The position numbers and the translations under genes were made by a program. The notes under the pieces were generated by a model. It was given only the letters and a program-made list of their open reading frames with translations, did no database searches and had not been told where the DNA came from. Of a stretch of 64,000 nucleotides of DNA, positions 24,934 to 33,579 are shown in pieces; within the stretch, counting starts at the first letter, position 1, and each line of letters opens with the position of its first letter. The stretch spans positions 310,001 through 374,000 of the forward strand of contig NZ_CP134159.1 of NCBI RefSeq assembly GCF_032197885.1. The letters run 5' to 3'. Source of the stretch: Levilactobacillus namurensis. Lineage in GTDB: Bacteria; Bacillota; Bacilli; Lactobacillales; Lactobacillaceae.

Positions 24934-26175
24934 ATGAGTATTAACAAAAGCCTACCTCTTGTAAAGGTCTCAGCAACAACATTTATAGATGCGATTGGAT
25001 CGGGTGTATTAACATTTTCACTGGGCCTTTTGTTATTAAAATATACTGGATTAGCTATCAGTTTTGGATTCTCAATAATCATTGGCCCCCTTGTGAGCCT
25101 CATAATGGCGCCTATAATTGGAAACTTAATAGACTCCCTGCCACACAAAACAGTTGCTTTAATAGGTGGATTAGGCATGCTTATTAGCATAGTATGTTTT
25201 GCTGGGTACTATGAAGTTTATTTTTCTTCAAAAAATATATTTCTTGCGGTGATTCTCTTTAATATGGCTTCTAATTCTTTCAGCAGAATGTTCAGTATGT
25301 CGTATTTGTCATCTGTTGGTGGGATTGTACCAAAAACTAAAATGCAAAGATTAAATGGCATTATTAGTCTTAGCTCTTCGATGTCAGGAATTGTGAGTGC
25401 GCCTATTGCAGGAGTGTTGTTCCCAGTAGTTAATTTTCGATACTTAATTTTTCTGAGATTATTAACGAGCGTAGTGGTTCTATTTTTAACGATGGTGACA
25501 AATTTTGAGAAATATAATAGTTTTCCAGAGAACCAGGGAAATGTGAAGGAAAAAGGGTCTTTTAAGGCTGCACTCAATTATTTGCGCAGCAAAAGTCAAC
25601 TTTTAAAGATAACAATTTCCGTATGTTTGCTTAATTTTGCGAGTGTTCTTTTTGAGATAGGGACACCCTTTGTTGTTTTAAAAAGGCTTCACCTAAGTAG
25701 TAGTATTAGTGGTCTAGTTCAAAGCTGTTCGTCAATGGGGGTTATAGCCGGCGGACTTATAATTTCTATTATTACTGTAAGTCGTCCTTTTAAGTTCACT
25801 GTGATACTCTATGAGGTCTATTCTCTATTGTCTTTAGCAGTTGGAATCTTTTTAAATATCAATCTAATTCCAGCAATTATTATTCTGGCGTTATTTAACC
25901 TTATCGCTGGATCCATAACATCAATGGCAGATGCACCTATATTTACGTATATTCAGAAGACAGTTCCCAAAAAGATAATGGGACATTTAATGACTTTACT
26001 TTTTACAACGGTACAGATATTACAGCCTTTGGGAGTTTTGTTTTACAGCACGTTACTAGATAAATTTAACTTCAAGCTTATTTTTTTAGTAAATGGTATT
26101 ACACTTTTCTGCTTTATCATATACTTTTTCATTTTAAGTTCTAAAAGCAATGTTGGCTCTATGAAGGAAATATAG
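24934..26175 (+). CDS. MFS transporter (MFS_3/Mef-like), AT-rich cargo
   Basis: 413 residues and 12 predicted TM segments. It shows the MFS_3-type pattern of exporters related to Mef/EntS, for instance IIIGPLVSLIMAPIIGNLIDSLPHKTVALIGG (about 50-80) and the LNGIISLSSSMSGIVSAPIAGVL segment (about 140-165). The codons and base composition are far more AT-rich than the surrounding genes, pointing to recent acquisition. A weak SD (AAGAGATGAT) precedes ATG 24934. A tiny upstream frame may be a leader peptide. The gene lies between two inverted ends of the local repeat family. Substrate is unknown; drug or peptide efflux is plausible. Confidence 0.82.
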   Translation: MSINKSLPLVKVSATTFIDAIGSGVLTFSLGLLLLKYTGLAISFGFSIIIGPLVSLIMAPIIGNLIDSLPHKTVALIGGLGMLISIVCFAGYYEVYFSSKNIFLAVILFNMASNSFSRMFSMSYLSSVGGIVPKTKMQRLNGIISLSSSMSGIVSAPIAGVLFPVVNFRYLIFLRLLTSVVVLFLTMVTNFEKYNSFPENQGNVKEKGSFKAALNYLRSKSQLLKITISVCLLNFASVLFEIGTPFVVLKRLHLSSSISGLVQSCSSMGVIAGGLIISIITVSRPFKFTVILYEVYSLLSLAVGIFLNINLIPAIIILALFNLIAGSITSMADAPIFTYIQKTVPKKIMGHLMTLLFTTVQILQPLGVLFYSTLLDKFNFKLIFLVNGITLFCFIIYFFILSSKSNVGSMKEI

Positions 26176-26232
26176 GGAGTGTAAAATATCTTGTTTGAAG
26201 CGAACCCTTAAAATTGGACAACTTTACTTGGC

Positions 26233-26288
26233 GACTTTTTGGACGGCAAGTTCCTGGTATTTTACTGGGAACTTGCCGTCCAATTTTG
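26233..26288 (+). terminator. Terminator of the AT-rich MFS gene
   Basis: GGACGGCAAGTTCC (about 26239-26252) pairs with GGAACTTGCCGTCC (about 26267-26280), followed by AATTTTG. The stem is 14 bp and perfect; the T tract is weak. Confidence 0.75.
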
Positions 26289-26475
26289 CTACGAGACATT
26301 TTAAGATTAGGTTGGACGTTAACTTAGCGTTAGACCTTTGTAGTTTTTGTCCGTTTACCAACTGGTGTTATGTTTGCGAGGTGACCCCTTAGTGTTTTCC
26401 ACTTATGGTTCATTTGGGGGATAAGCCGTGAGGAGCTAGTAAGCCTCGTGGTCCCCCGGTAAGGCGAGAAGCCAT

Positions 26476-27357
26476 TCAAAACTGGTCGAAATCAGTGGGG
26501 ACGGGAGCTGTGACGGTAGTTGGGGGTGTGTCTAGGGTGAAGGGTTGCGGGAAGCTGAGTTGCCAGCAGTGAAGTCGTAAGCGGGCCTGACTGGGGGAGC
26601 CGTAAAGTGGATCGCCAATCAGAGGATGACCACTAGCCGCGAGATGGACCCGCAGTTGGTGGGTCCGACCAGTCTCTAAGCGCAACTGGACCAGCGTGGC
26701 ATCGGGCCGGTGATCGACGGCTTGGTAGTGGGTGATGGCCCGCTGGGGATGCACGCCGTTCACCAAGCGCTTACGCTTATCATGTGGGTCACGACCAATC
26801 GGGTCAGTAAAGGTCCCGTGGCCGCTTAGGCGGCCGTGGACCCAGGCCAGATAGGTACGCTGGACGCGTTTCTCGGCAATCAAGCGGACCATGATGGGCA
26901 CCACTCCGGGGGTCTTGGTCATCAGCAGTGCTCCAGTGGTCTCCTGGTCCAATCGGCTGAGAATGTAGGGTCCGGGCTGATCAGCACCTAGGTAGGCCGC
27001 CACGTGGTTTAATGTCGTGCCCCGTTCACCGGGTTGATTGGGGTGGGTCTTACTACCCCGGGTCTTGTTGATAACCAGTAAGTCGGCCGTTTCGTAGAGC
27101 ACGCTGACGGTCGCCGCACTATCGGGGGCGACGTCTGGGAAGGGGTGAGCGAAGTCTGCGGGTAGAAAGGTCAGGGTGACCCGGTCGTTAGGCTGGACCA
27201 GCTGATTCATGGACCGGTAGTGGTCGTTGACCAAGACCCGCTGAGCGATGCGCAGGCTATGAACCAGGTGGCTGGGCAACCACCAATCCGTTAAGAGTTG
27301 GCGGACCGAGCGGGGCGTAAAGTCTGGTGGCAGGTGCCGTGTGTAAGTCCAGTGCAT
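26476..27357 (-). CDS. RluA-family 23S rRNA/tRNA pseudouridine synthase
   Basis: 293 residues. It isomerises specific uridines in RNA to pseudouridine. The catalytic Asp is in SRLDQETTGALLMTKT (about residue 137). Other family motifs are LLVINKTRGSKTHP (about 94), LETGRTHQLRVHLAASGHPLIGDPLYG (about 220-246) and RLHCWQLSFPQPF near the end. The N-terminal part is not a clear S4 domain. The frame extends to 27381, but ATG 27357 has the SD (AAAGGAGA). It is downstream of uspA, from which it is separated by a terminator. Confidence 0.9.
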   Translation of the reverse strand: MHWTYTRHLPPDFTPRSVRQLLTDWWLPSHLVHSLRIAQRVLVNDHYRSMNQLVQPNDRVTLTFLPADFAHPFPDVAPDSAATVSVLYETADLLVINKTRGSKTHPNQPGERGTTLNHVAAYLGADQPGPYILSRLDQETTGALLMTKTPGVVPIMVRLIAEKRVQRTYLAWVHGRLSGHGTFTDPIGRDPHDKRKRLVNGVHPQRAITHYQAVDHRPDATLVQLRLETGRTHQLRVHLAASGHPLIGDPLYGSPSQARLRLHCWQLSFPQPFTLDTPPTTVTAPVPTDFDQF

Positions 27358-27389
27358 GGTAGCAGCGTCTCCTTTGAGCATTTTTCGTT

Positions 27390-27424
27390 AAAAATAGCCT
27401 TCCGCTAAATCAGCGGGAGGCTAT
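27390..27424 (-). terminator. Terminator after uspA
   Basis: On the minus strand ATAGCCTCCCGCT pairs with AGCGGAAGGCTAT (27394-27424, one mismatch), followed by TTTTTAACG. Confidence 0.85.
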
Positions 27425-27444
27425 GGGATTATCGAGAATCAGAG

Positions 27445-27903
27445 TTAGTCGTCTAAATCTTCCGGCTTAACGATCAGGACGTCGCAGATAGCGGACCGGC
27501 TAACGTAGTTGGTAACGGAGCCCACCATTAACCGTTCTACGGCGGTCAGCCCGGTCGACCCGATGACGATGAGTTCCGTGTCGTGGTCGGTTGGGAATTC
27601 CCGGGCGATAACTGGCTTAGGGTTCCCGAACCGAACGTGGATGCTGACGTCTTTGACCCCAGCATCGATGGCTTGCTTCTTCAAGTCTTCGAGCCGGTCT
27701 TGGACGTCTTGAGATAACTTGTAGATGACGTCACCGCTGACCGCGCCACCGTAAGTATCGCTGAATTGGTTGACTTCCAGCACGTTTAAAATGTCTAGAT
27801 GCGTTTGGTTGCGCTTAGCGACTTCAATTGCTTTTTCAAGGACTGGTTGGGTTGCTTTGGAACCATCAACGGGAACCAGAATGTTTTTGTATTGTTGTAA
27901 CAT
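27445..27903 (-). CDS. Universal stress protein A family
   Basis: 152 residues, single Usp domain. The ATP-binding signature G-2x-G-9x-G-S is exact: GSTGLTAVERLMVGS (about 122-136). The N-terminal NILVPVDGSKATQPVLEKAIE is typical. Such proteins are induced under starvation, acid or oxidative stress, with undefined biochemical roles. A promoter is visible on the minus strand (TTACAC 27974-27969, 16 bp, TATAGT 27952-27947). SD AAGGGGTGG precedes the ATG. Confidence 0.92.
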   Translation of the reverse strand: MLQQYKNILVPVDGSKATQPVLEKAIEVAKRNQTHLDILNVLEVNQFSDTYGGAVSGDVIYKLSQDVQDRLEDLKKQAIDAGVKDVSIHVRFGNPKPVIAREFPTDHDTELIVIGSTGLTAVERLMVGSVTNYVSRSAICDVLIVKPEDLDD

Positions 27904-28128
27904 ATGGATGCCACCCCTTCACGATGCATATAGAAATCCTATCTCTACTATATCATTTATTACCGGGTGTGTAAGCCCTTAATTTATACAAAACTTTATG
28001 AAAAGACCATGTAAGCTCACGTGCCGGACCACCCGCACGGGGCGTTTTTTTCAATCCTGACCCGGTGAATAATTACTGTTATTATACCGCAAGTTTCCCG
28101 GTGACCGCTATGATTTTGCCGGCAGGGG

Positions 28129-28180
28129 TTGCGAAAAGTGGGGACGTGATGTTATAGTGTAATAGATAAATAGGACACTA
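28129..28180 (+). promoter_or_regulatory. Promoter and operator of the GntR-ABC operon
   Basis: TTGCGA (28129-28134), 18-bp spacer, TATAGT (28153-28158). An inverted repeat TAGTGT (28155-28160) / ACACTA (28175-28180) overlaps the -10 box, which fits autorepression by the YtrA-type regulator encoded next. The rest of the 27904-28217 spacer holds the uspA promoter and a GC-rich hairpin followed by TTTTTTT near 28040-28050. Confidence 0.72.
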
Positions 28181-28217
28181 TTAGTGCACTGCTGTCACCT
28201 TTGGGGAGGAAAAAACT

Positions 28218-28592
28218 ATGCAATTTGATGATAAGGTCCCAATTTATTACCAGATCAAGAATTACTTGTATCATCGGATCATTGCTGGACAGTTGGCACC
28301 CGGGGATAAAGTCCCAGCGGTCCGGCAATTGGCGGTCGATCTCACGGTCAACGTCAACACGGTCCAACGCGCATTGAGCGAAATGGTCACGGAGCAGGTT
28401 CTAATCTCCAAGCGCGGCCGGGGAAACTTCGTCACGGAAGACGTGACCCAGATCGCCGCGTTAAAGCACCACTTAATCGTCACCTATGTTCAGCAGTTCT
28501 ATCACCAGGTGCACGGATTAGAGTTAAGCGACGATGAGATTGTCCAGGAACTGCGGACTTACATCGCCACACAGAAAGGGGTAGACAAATGA
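28218..28592 (+). CDS. GntR family (YtrA subfamily) regulator
   Basis: 124 residues: a GntR winged helix (about 8-75: PIYYQIKNYLYHRIIAGQLAPGDKVPAVRQLAVDLTVNVNTVQRALSEM) and a very short helical tail (about 80-120), the size and layout of the YtrA subfamily. These regulators usually repress a linked ABC exporter operon and respond to cell-envelope-active compounds. A good promoter with an overlapping inverted repeat lies upstream, and the stop overlaps the ABC ATPase start by 4 nt. Confidence 0.9.
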   Translation: MQFDDKVPIYYQIKNYLYHRIIAGQLAPGDKVPAVRQLAVDLTVNVNTVQRALSEMVTEQVLISKRGRGNFVTEDVTQIAALKHHLIVTYVQQFYHQVHGLELSDDEIVQELRTYIATQKGVDK

Positions 28593-29308
28593 GCAACGCA
28601 TTAGCGATTACCAACTTAACCTACCGGAAGAATTATCAGACGATTCTGACGGACGTCAATCTGACCATCACACCGGGGAAGGTCGTGGGTCTGTTAGGGG
28701 AGAACGGGGCCGGGAAGACCACCCTGATGCGGTTGATTGCCGACCTTGCCAAGGGATACCGGGGAACGATCGCGGTCGGGGACGCGACAGCCGGGGTCCA
28801 ACGCCGGATAGCGGTCAGCTTCAGTGAAGCCTTGCAGGGGTTCCGACCGACCACTAAGCTGAGCGCGGTGCGGGACTTCTACGCCCGGGTCTACGGGGAT
28901 TTCTCCGCGAAGAAGTACCTGGACCTGATTACCTTCCTTCAGCTGGATGACGACCTGGAGCTGGCGAAGCTGTCGAAGGGGACACGCGAAAAGTTCATTA
29001 TTGCCCTGACGCTGTCTAGGGAAGCTACGCTGTACTTGTTGGACGAACCGTTCAGTGGAATCGACAGTATGAGCCGGAAACGGATTATCAGCAGTATTAT
29101 CAAGTGGAAACGGCCGGAAGCCACCATGATCATCAGTGACCATTACGTCACGGAGATTGCGCCGTTATTGGACGAGGTCGTGGTGATCAAGGACCAGACC
29201 ATCTGCGCTCACAAGAGTAGCGACGCGATTCGCCAAGAGTTTGGCATCGGGGTCGAGGCGTTCTACGAGAGTCTCTACGAGGGGGCGATTCAACATGACG
29301 ACCTTTAG
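28589..29308 (+). CDS. ABC transporter ATP-binding protein (YtrB-like)
   Basis: 239 residues. Walker A is GENGAGKTT (about 37-45), the signature is LSKGTREK (about 130; degenerate from LSGGQ) and Walker B is LYLLDEPFSGID (about 148), with a switch His in IISDHYV. The degenerate signature is common in YtrB/bacitracin-type exporters. The start is coupled to the GntR gene (ATGA) and the stop overlaps the first permease gene by 14 nt. It probably energises the two membrane proteins that follow. Confidence 0.92.
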   Translation: MSNALAITNLTYRKNYQTILTDVNLTITPGKVVGLLGENGAGKTTLMRLIADLAKGYRGTIAVGDATAGVQRRIAVSFSEALQGFRPTTKLSAVRDFYARVYGDFSAKKYLDLITFLQLDDDLELAKLSKGTREKFIIALTLSREATLYLLDEPFSGIDSMSRKRIISSIIKWKRPEATMIISDHYVTEIAPLLDEVVVIKDQTICAHKSSDAIRQEFGIGVEAFYESLYEGAIQHDDL

Positions 29309-30071
29309 GCGAACGGTGCGGGTGCTCTGGCGGCCCAAGTGGCGCATCGCCAATTGGATGTTGCTGGCGTACGGGTTGCTGGTGGTGGGTAATCTGGTCC
29401 AGACGGGATTCAGTGAGGGCTGGTCCCGCGTCAACCTCATGAATATCACCACGGGCGTCGGCGTCGGCTTAGGGGTGATTGCCTTTGTCTGGCTGGCGGT
29501 ACGCACCGAGCACGACTGGGTACAGGATACTTACCGCTTACTGCCAGTGACCAATACCCGTTTCTACTTGGCGGGGGTGGTCACCACGGTCGGGGCATAC
29601 TTATACTTCGTGGCGGTCCGGCTCCTAGTCATGGGGCTAAGCGCTCTGGTTAGTGGCCAGCAGTCCGCGGCTAACCTGAGTCACTGGTTGCGGGTTGCTT
29701 GGGCTGGTGGCGTACGGGAGTTCGGGACCGTCGGCTGGTTGGGGGTGTTGGCCTTTGTGGCGCTCCTAGTTAGCCTACTGATCGTGGGAGCTTGGACCCT
29801 GATTACCTTGGTCCACTTGCTGACTAACGCGCTGAGTACTTTTTTACCGGCTGGTCGCCAAAGGATTTTTAAAGGTCTCCTGGCCATCGTGGTTATCGGC
29901 GTCCTGGTTTGGCTGGGTAAGTGGCTGGTTCAGTTGCGTGATTGGGTGACGGCAGCTTGGAATGACGCGGCGATGGTGAGTATCCTGGGGATGTTCGTCA
30001 TCGGCGTTGTGGCGATGATGGCGGTCAACGTCTACTTGTTGAAGTTTTGGGTGGAAGCCCGGGTTCGCTAG
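29295..30071 (+). CDS. ABC transporter membrane protein 1
   Basis: 258 residues with about six TM segments and a basic N-terminus (FRRTVRVLWRPKWRIANW). It is homologous in plan to the next gene (matching segments RLLPVTNTRFYLAGV / RLIPVSATKLYLTNL and VNVYLLKFWVEAR at the C-terminus). The ATG at 29295 follows GAGGGGG inside the end of the ATPase gene; a longer frame starting at 29241 is less likely. It would form the membrane channel with its paralogue. Substrate unknown. Confidence 0.82.
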   Translation: MTTFRRTVRVLWRPKWRIANWMLLAYGLLVVGNLVQTGFSEGWSRVNLMNITTGVGVGLGVIAFVWLAVRTEHDWVQDTYRLLPVTNTRFYLAGVVTTVGAYLYFVAVRLLVMGLSALVSGQQSAANLSHWLRVAWAGGVREFGTVGWLGVLAFVALLVSLLIVGAWTLITLVHLLTNALSTFLPAGRQRIFKGLLAIVVIGVLVWLGKWLVQLRDWVTAAWNDAAMVSILGMFVIGVVAMMAVNVYLLKFWVEARVR

Positions 30072-30089
30072 AAAAGGGGAGTTAGAACC

Positions 30090-30839
30090 ATGACATCATT
30101 TAAAAATTTATTTTGTGCCCTTTGGAAGCCCAAGTTGCGGACAATGAATCGAATCCTCCTGTTGTGGGCCTTAGCTATCGTGGTCACCTGGGTAGTCACC
30201 GGGTGGTCGCAGGGCTACCGGGGCCTCGATTATAGTGGCTTGTTGGGCGGCTGGACCGGTATTGGGTCACTAGTGGGCCTAGTGGGCTTGGCGGCCCATA
30301 ATGAGCGGGTGGTGCGCAATGATTCATTTCGTTTGATCCCGGTCAGTGCGACCAAGCTTTACCTGACCAACCTCCTCGCGACGTTTGTAGCCTACCTATA
30401 CCTGTGCGCGGTGGAAACGGTGGCCTTTGGCTTGAGTCTGGTCATCACCCATCCTGGTATCTGGCGGCAAGCCTTCCAGATAAAACTATCACCGGATGAG
30501 CCGTGGCTAGCAATGGGCCTGGCGGTGGTCTTGGTGCTGGTCCTGCTGTTGCTAGGCAGTTGGATCATGATTACCCTGATTCACCTGGTGGTCAACGCGT
30601 TGAGCGCGTTCGTCCCGGGAGTCCGTCAACGGGTCATTAAGGTCCTGTTAGCCATCGTAGTGGTCTGGGGTCTGGTCTACCTTTCTGGGTGGCTGTTGAA
30701 TCTGCAGACCTACCTGACTCGCAGCTTTTCGGGAGATGGCACCTTATGGATCAGCCTAGCTTTAATGGCGCTGGCTGAGGCCTTAGCCGTCGCCGTCAAT
30801 ATCTACTTATTAAAACATTGGACGGAAGCCCGATATTAA
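30090..30839 (+). CDS. ABC transporter membrane protein 2
   Basis: 249 residues, about six TM segments, a paralogue of the preceding permease (NRILLLWALAIVVTW, DSFRLIPVSATKLYLTNL, VNIYLLKHWTEARY). SD AAAAGGGGAG lies before ATG 30090, 18 nt after the first permease. The two likely arose by duplication and act as a heterodimer with the ATPase. A strong terminator ends the operon directly downstream. Confidence 0.82.
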   Translation: MTSFKNLFCALWKPKLRTMNRILLLWALAIVVTWVVTGWSQGYRGLDYSGLLGGWTGIGSLVGLVGLAAHNERVVRNDSFRLIPVSATKLYLTNLLATFVAYLYLCAVETVAFGLSLVITHPGIWRQAFQIKLSPDEPWLAMGLAVVLVLVLLLLGSWIMITLIHLVVNALSAFVPGVRQRVIKVLLAIVVVWGLVYLSGWLLNLQTYLTRSFSGDGTLWISLALMALAEALAVAVNIYLLKHWTEARY

Positions 30840-30853
30840 GTCACGTATGACTA

Positions 30854-30885
30854 AGCCGTCACCCAATTGGGGTGGCGGCTTTTTG
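30854..30885 (+). terminator. Terminator of the GntR-ABC operon
   Basis: AGCCGTCACC (30854-30863) pairs with GGTGGCGGCT (30871-30880; one G-T type mismatch), followed by TTTTG. Confidence 0.85.
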
Positions 30886-30896
30886 TGAAGTCAGCG

Positions 30897-31235
30897 CCTT
30901 ACCGGGCGGCCAGACAGGGCTGGAACGCCGTGGGCCCAACTTCGAGCCAAAGAGCGGTCTCGAAGTTGGGCCTTTTCCTAGGCGAGCTGAGGACCACTCA
31001 CCAAGGAAAATTTCACGGCTGAGCCCTGTCTGGCCGCCCTCTCGGCTCATACTGGTCGTTGATGGCCGTCAAACGTGCGCTAAGAATCACCATTGCCCAC
31101 TGGCGGAATGGGGGGCAATAATCTGCTGGTCTTAAGCTAAAGCTGATCTTGATGAAGCTTAAAGTCGGGTTCACTGGCATGACAAGTCGACTAATCGGTT
31201 ATTCGGGCCACCTGGACTCGCGGAAGACGTGTGTC
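30897..31235 (+). repeat. Two-module inverted-end repeat element, copy D (right end decayed)
   Basis: The left end CGCCTTACCGGGCGGCCAG is intact at about 30897. Module 1 (about 30910-31045) is well preserved, with CAGACAGGGCT...AGCCCTGTCTG closing it. Module 2 (about 31085-31220) is recognisable but diverged (GCCCACTGG, CTTAAAGTCGG), and no CCGGTAAGGCG right end is present. Confidence 0.75.
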
Positions 31236-31319
31236 TAAAGTAGATGCGATGTGTTCACCGCAACATGAGTGGATTTTCTTGTGTCGTCATGGTCAAGTGC
31301 CATCTGGTTAGCGGAGGTT

Positions 31320-31515
31320 GCCAGTAATTTCAGCGTTAGTTTGTTCGATAGGTCATAGCCCGGAGGCGAGCAGAGGTTCAGCCAGCGAAATGATGGTTAG
31401 TCAGCGTTTTTGGCTGGCTTACCATCAGGCCGAGTTTTGAAATTCGTGGTCTTGGCGAAGTTTAAAATCGTGCCCGCAGGCGTTCCAACCCCTGAGCGCC
31501 GGAGGGCGGCCAGTT
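31320..31515 (-). repeat. Degenerate repeat-module remnant next to copy D
   Basis: A further diverged module: TTTCAGCGTTAG near 31328, TTTGAAATT...AAGTTTAAAAT (31435-31467, still able to pair) and CGTGCCCGCAGGCGTTCC (31469-31486). It shows the family core GTGCCC/GGGCAC in reverse. The terminal repeat is reduced to GGAGGGCGGCCAG. Confidence 0.55.
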
Positions 31516-31571
31516 TGATTCTAACTAGTTCGACGTGGCTAGACGGTGTCTCGACTTGAGAAGAGCACCCA

Positions 31572-31606
31572 AAAACGCACGAACCTCGCGGGATTCGTGC
31601 GTTTTG
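31572..31606 (-). terminator. Terminator after oppA1
   Basis: AAAACGCACGAA (31572-31583) pairs perfectly with TTCGTGCGTTTT (31594-31605); symmetrical A/T flanks allow action on the minus strand after oppA1. Confidence 0.88.
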
Positions 31607-31624
31607 GTGAAACTGATGTCGCGA

Positions 31625-33442
31625 TTACTGCAGCTTCGATGACGTAAGGGTCAGGTTGCTGTAGACTTCGTTGTTGGCTGGACTAACGTTGAAGCCCTTG
31701 ACCCGCTTGTTGACTGGGGTCCAAGCGTAACTGAACTTCTGAGCCACGACGGCGGCTTCTTCGTTCATGTAAGCTTGCCAATCCTTGAAGGTCTTGGTCC
31801 GCTTGGCGTCGTTCCAAGCCGTACTGTCATTCATGGCGTTGATCAACTTGGTGTTCTTCTTCGTAACGAAGTGTCCCATGTTGAAGGCAGCCGTTTCACC
31901 GTACAGTTGTGATTGTGATGGTTCGGAGGATAAGCTCCAAGCTCCCAACCAGACGTCCATCTTGTTTTGCTTAGGCTTCTGCAGGGTGTCGTAGAAGCTG
32001 TTCATTTCCATTGGCTTACCGTTCGTGTATTGCACGTTCAGTCCCAACTTGTGCCATTGTTGCAGGTAATCCTGGTAAGTAGCTTCGTTGGCAGCACTAC
32101 TGCTCATGACCCCGAAGTTGATCTTCAAGGCCTTGCCATCTGGATCAGAACGCCACTTGCTACCGTTACGCTTCTTGTAGCCCGCGTCGTTCAGTAACTT
32201 CTTGGCTTTCTTCATGTTCAACGGGTAACCCTTGGCCGACTTATCGTAGTACTTCTGGAAGACCGGTGGAATCAAGGAATTAGCCCGCCATGATACCCCG
32301 TATCCGAACTTCTTCAAGACTTGGTCTTGGTTCAGGGCGTACATCATGGCTTGCCGCAGACTCTTGTTGGCCATCTTGGCGTTTGGATCGGAGACGTTCT
32401 TCCCCGTCTTAGAGTCGTAGTACCCCATGTTGAAGGCGAAGTAGTTGTAACTCAGGGCAGATTGACCGACAATCTTGTAGTTCTTGAGGTCCTTTAAGTT
32501 CTTGTAGTCGGTCCCACCCAGTGTTCCGGCACCGCTTGGTACCGTAGCGTCATACTTCTTGGACTGGAAGGCTTTGTCGATGTTGTTGCTGGAGACCACG
32601 TTGATGGTGATCCGGCCGATTTGGGCCTTCTTGCCGTAGTAGTACTTGTTCGGTACCCAACTGGTAGATTCACCGGTAACCAACTTATCTAGCTTGTAAG
32701 GACCAGTAAAGATTGGGTTCTTCCGCACTTGTTCGGAGGATGCTAACTTGGCAATCGGCACGTTCTTGATGTATTCGTAAGGTTCAGCGGTTTCCCAGAT
32801 AAAGGAGTTCCCGGAGAACTTCATAGATGGTGACATCTTGGTGAAGTGAATAACCGTGGTCCGGCCCTTTTCGCCGTCCGGGAAGGTGATACCAGAGATG
32901 GTTTTGGCCTTACCAGCGTGGTAAGCGGCCATCCCTTTGATAGCATTGTAATCAGAGGAGTACTGTTGCGATGTAGTGTTCTTGTTGGCTAAGACTTCGT
33001 AGGAGTACTCGACATCCTTAGCGGTAACCTTCATACCGTTGGACCACTTAGCATCTTTGCGTAGGGTGATCGTGGCGGTCTTGTTCTTGCGGCTCAAACG
33101 GAGATTGGCTAGCCCACCATCGACGATTTTGTAGTTCTTGTCGGTGTTGAACAGAGCGCCGCTGCCCCCGGGCGAGAAGACGTCACTATCTTCGGCGTTG
33201 GAAGCTAGGATGGGGTCGGAGATGCCTTGGAACGGTGAATCGTTAACTTCGGCCAGCTTCAACGTGCCGTTTTTAGTCGCGGACTTGTTGGTCTTGTTGG
33301 TGTTTTTATAGCTCGTTGAGAGCTTGACGGAAGCGGTCGTACCGGATTGTTCAGAAGAAGAGGACTTCTTGCTGGAACAAGCGGCCAGACTGACGGTGGC
33401 TAGGATGGCCATCGCAGAAAGAACCAATTTCTTTTTTACCAT
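31625..33442 (-). CDS. oppA: Oligopeptide ABC transporter substrate-binding lipoprotein, copy 1
   Basis: 605 residues. A lipoprotein signal peptide with lipobox LAAC (Cys at about 22) is followed by a Ser/Lys linker and an SBP_bac_5 domain (about 60-600). Visible family segments include RKDAKWSNGMKVTAKDVEYSYEVL (about 130-153) and LRQAMMYALNQDQVLKKFGYG (about 365-385). It sits on the outer face of the membrane and delivers peptides to OppBC. The last gene of operon 1, it starts with SD GGGGGA. Its C-terminal 26 residues (from RVKGFNVSPANNEVY) differ from those of copies 2 and 3. The rest is identical to copy 2, which marks the duplication joint. Confidence 0.95.
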   Translation of the reverse strand: MVKKKLVLSAMAILATVSLAACSSKKSSSSEQSGTTASVKLSTSYKNTNKTNKSATKNGTLKLAEVNDSPFQGISDPILASNAEDSDVFSPGGSGALFNTDKNYKIVDGGLANLRLSRKNKTATITLRKDAKWSNGMKVTAKDVEYSYEVLANKNTTSQQYSSDYNAIKGMAAYHAGKAKTISGITFPDGEKGRTTVIHFTKMSPSMKFSGNSFIWETAEPYEYIKNVPIAKLASSEQVRKNPIFTGPYKLDKLVTGESTSWVPNKYYYGKKAQIGRITINVVSSNNIDKAFQSKKYDATVPSGAGTLGGTDYKNLKDLKNYKIVGQSALSYNYFAFNMGYYDSKTGKNVSDPNAKMANKSLRQAMMYALNQDQVLKKFGYGVSWRANSLIPPVFQKYYDKSAKGYPLNMKKAKKLLNDAGYKKRNGSKWRSDPDGKALKINFGVMSSSAANEATYQDYLQQWHKLGLNVQYTNGKPMEMNSFYDTLQKPKQNKMDVWLGAWSLSSEPSQSQLYGETAAFNMGHFVTKKNTKLINAMNDSTAWNDAKRTKTFKDWQAYMNEEAAVVAQKFSYAWTPVNKRVKGFNVSPANNEVYSNLTLTSSKLQ

Positions 33443-33579
33443 AGGATATTTCCCCCTTATATGACGACAACTGTGATGTACGTTGGGTTCTCCTCAGAAA
33501 CTCAACAGTGATGGGACGGGTAATGCTTAAGTATAACGGGCGTATTGGCGGGCACCATCTCCTTAACTGGGTGTAGCCA

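Larger units (their letters stand above)
24458..26466. mobile_element. Repeat-end-bracketed segment carrying an AT-rich MFS gene (copy C)
   Basis: The left end CGCCTTACCGGGCGGCCAC (24458-24476) and the right end CGTGGTCCCCCGGTAAGGCG (26447-26466) are inverted copies of the repeat family's ends, but 2.0 kb apart instead of 0.4 kb. Between them is a markedly AT-rich segment with an MFS gene and its own terminator. Only a scrap of repeat sequence (AAGCCGTGAGG near 26424) remains inside the right end. Either foreign DNA inserted into a repeat copy, or the ends mobilised a cargo. Confidence 0.55.
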
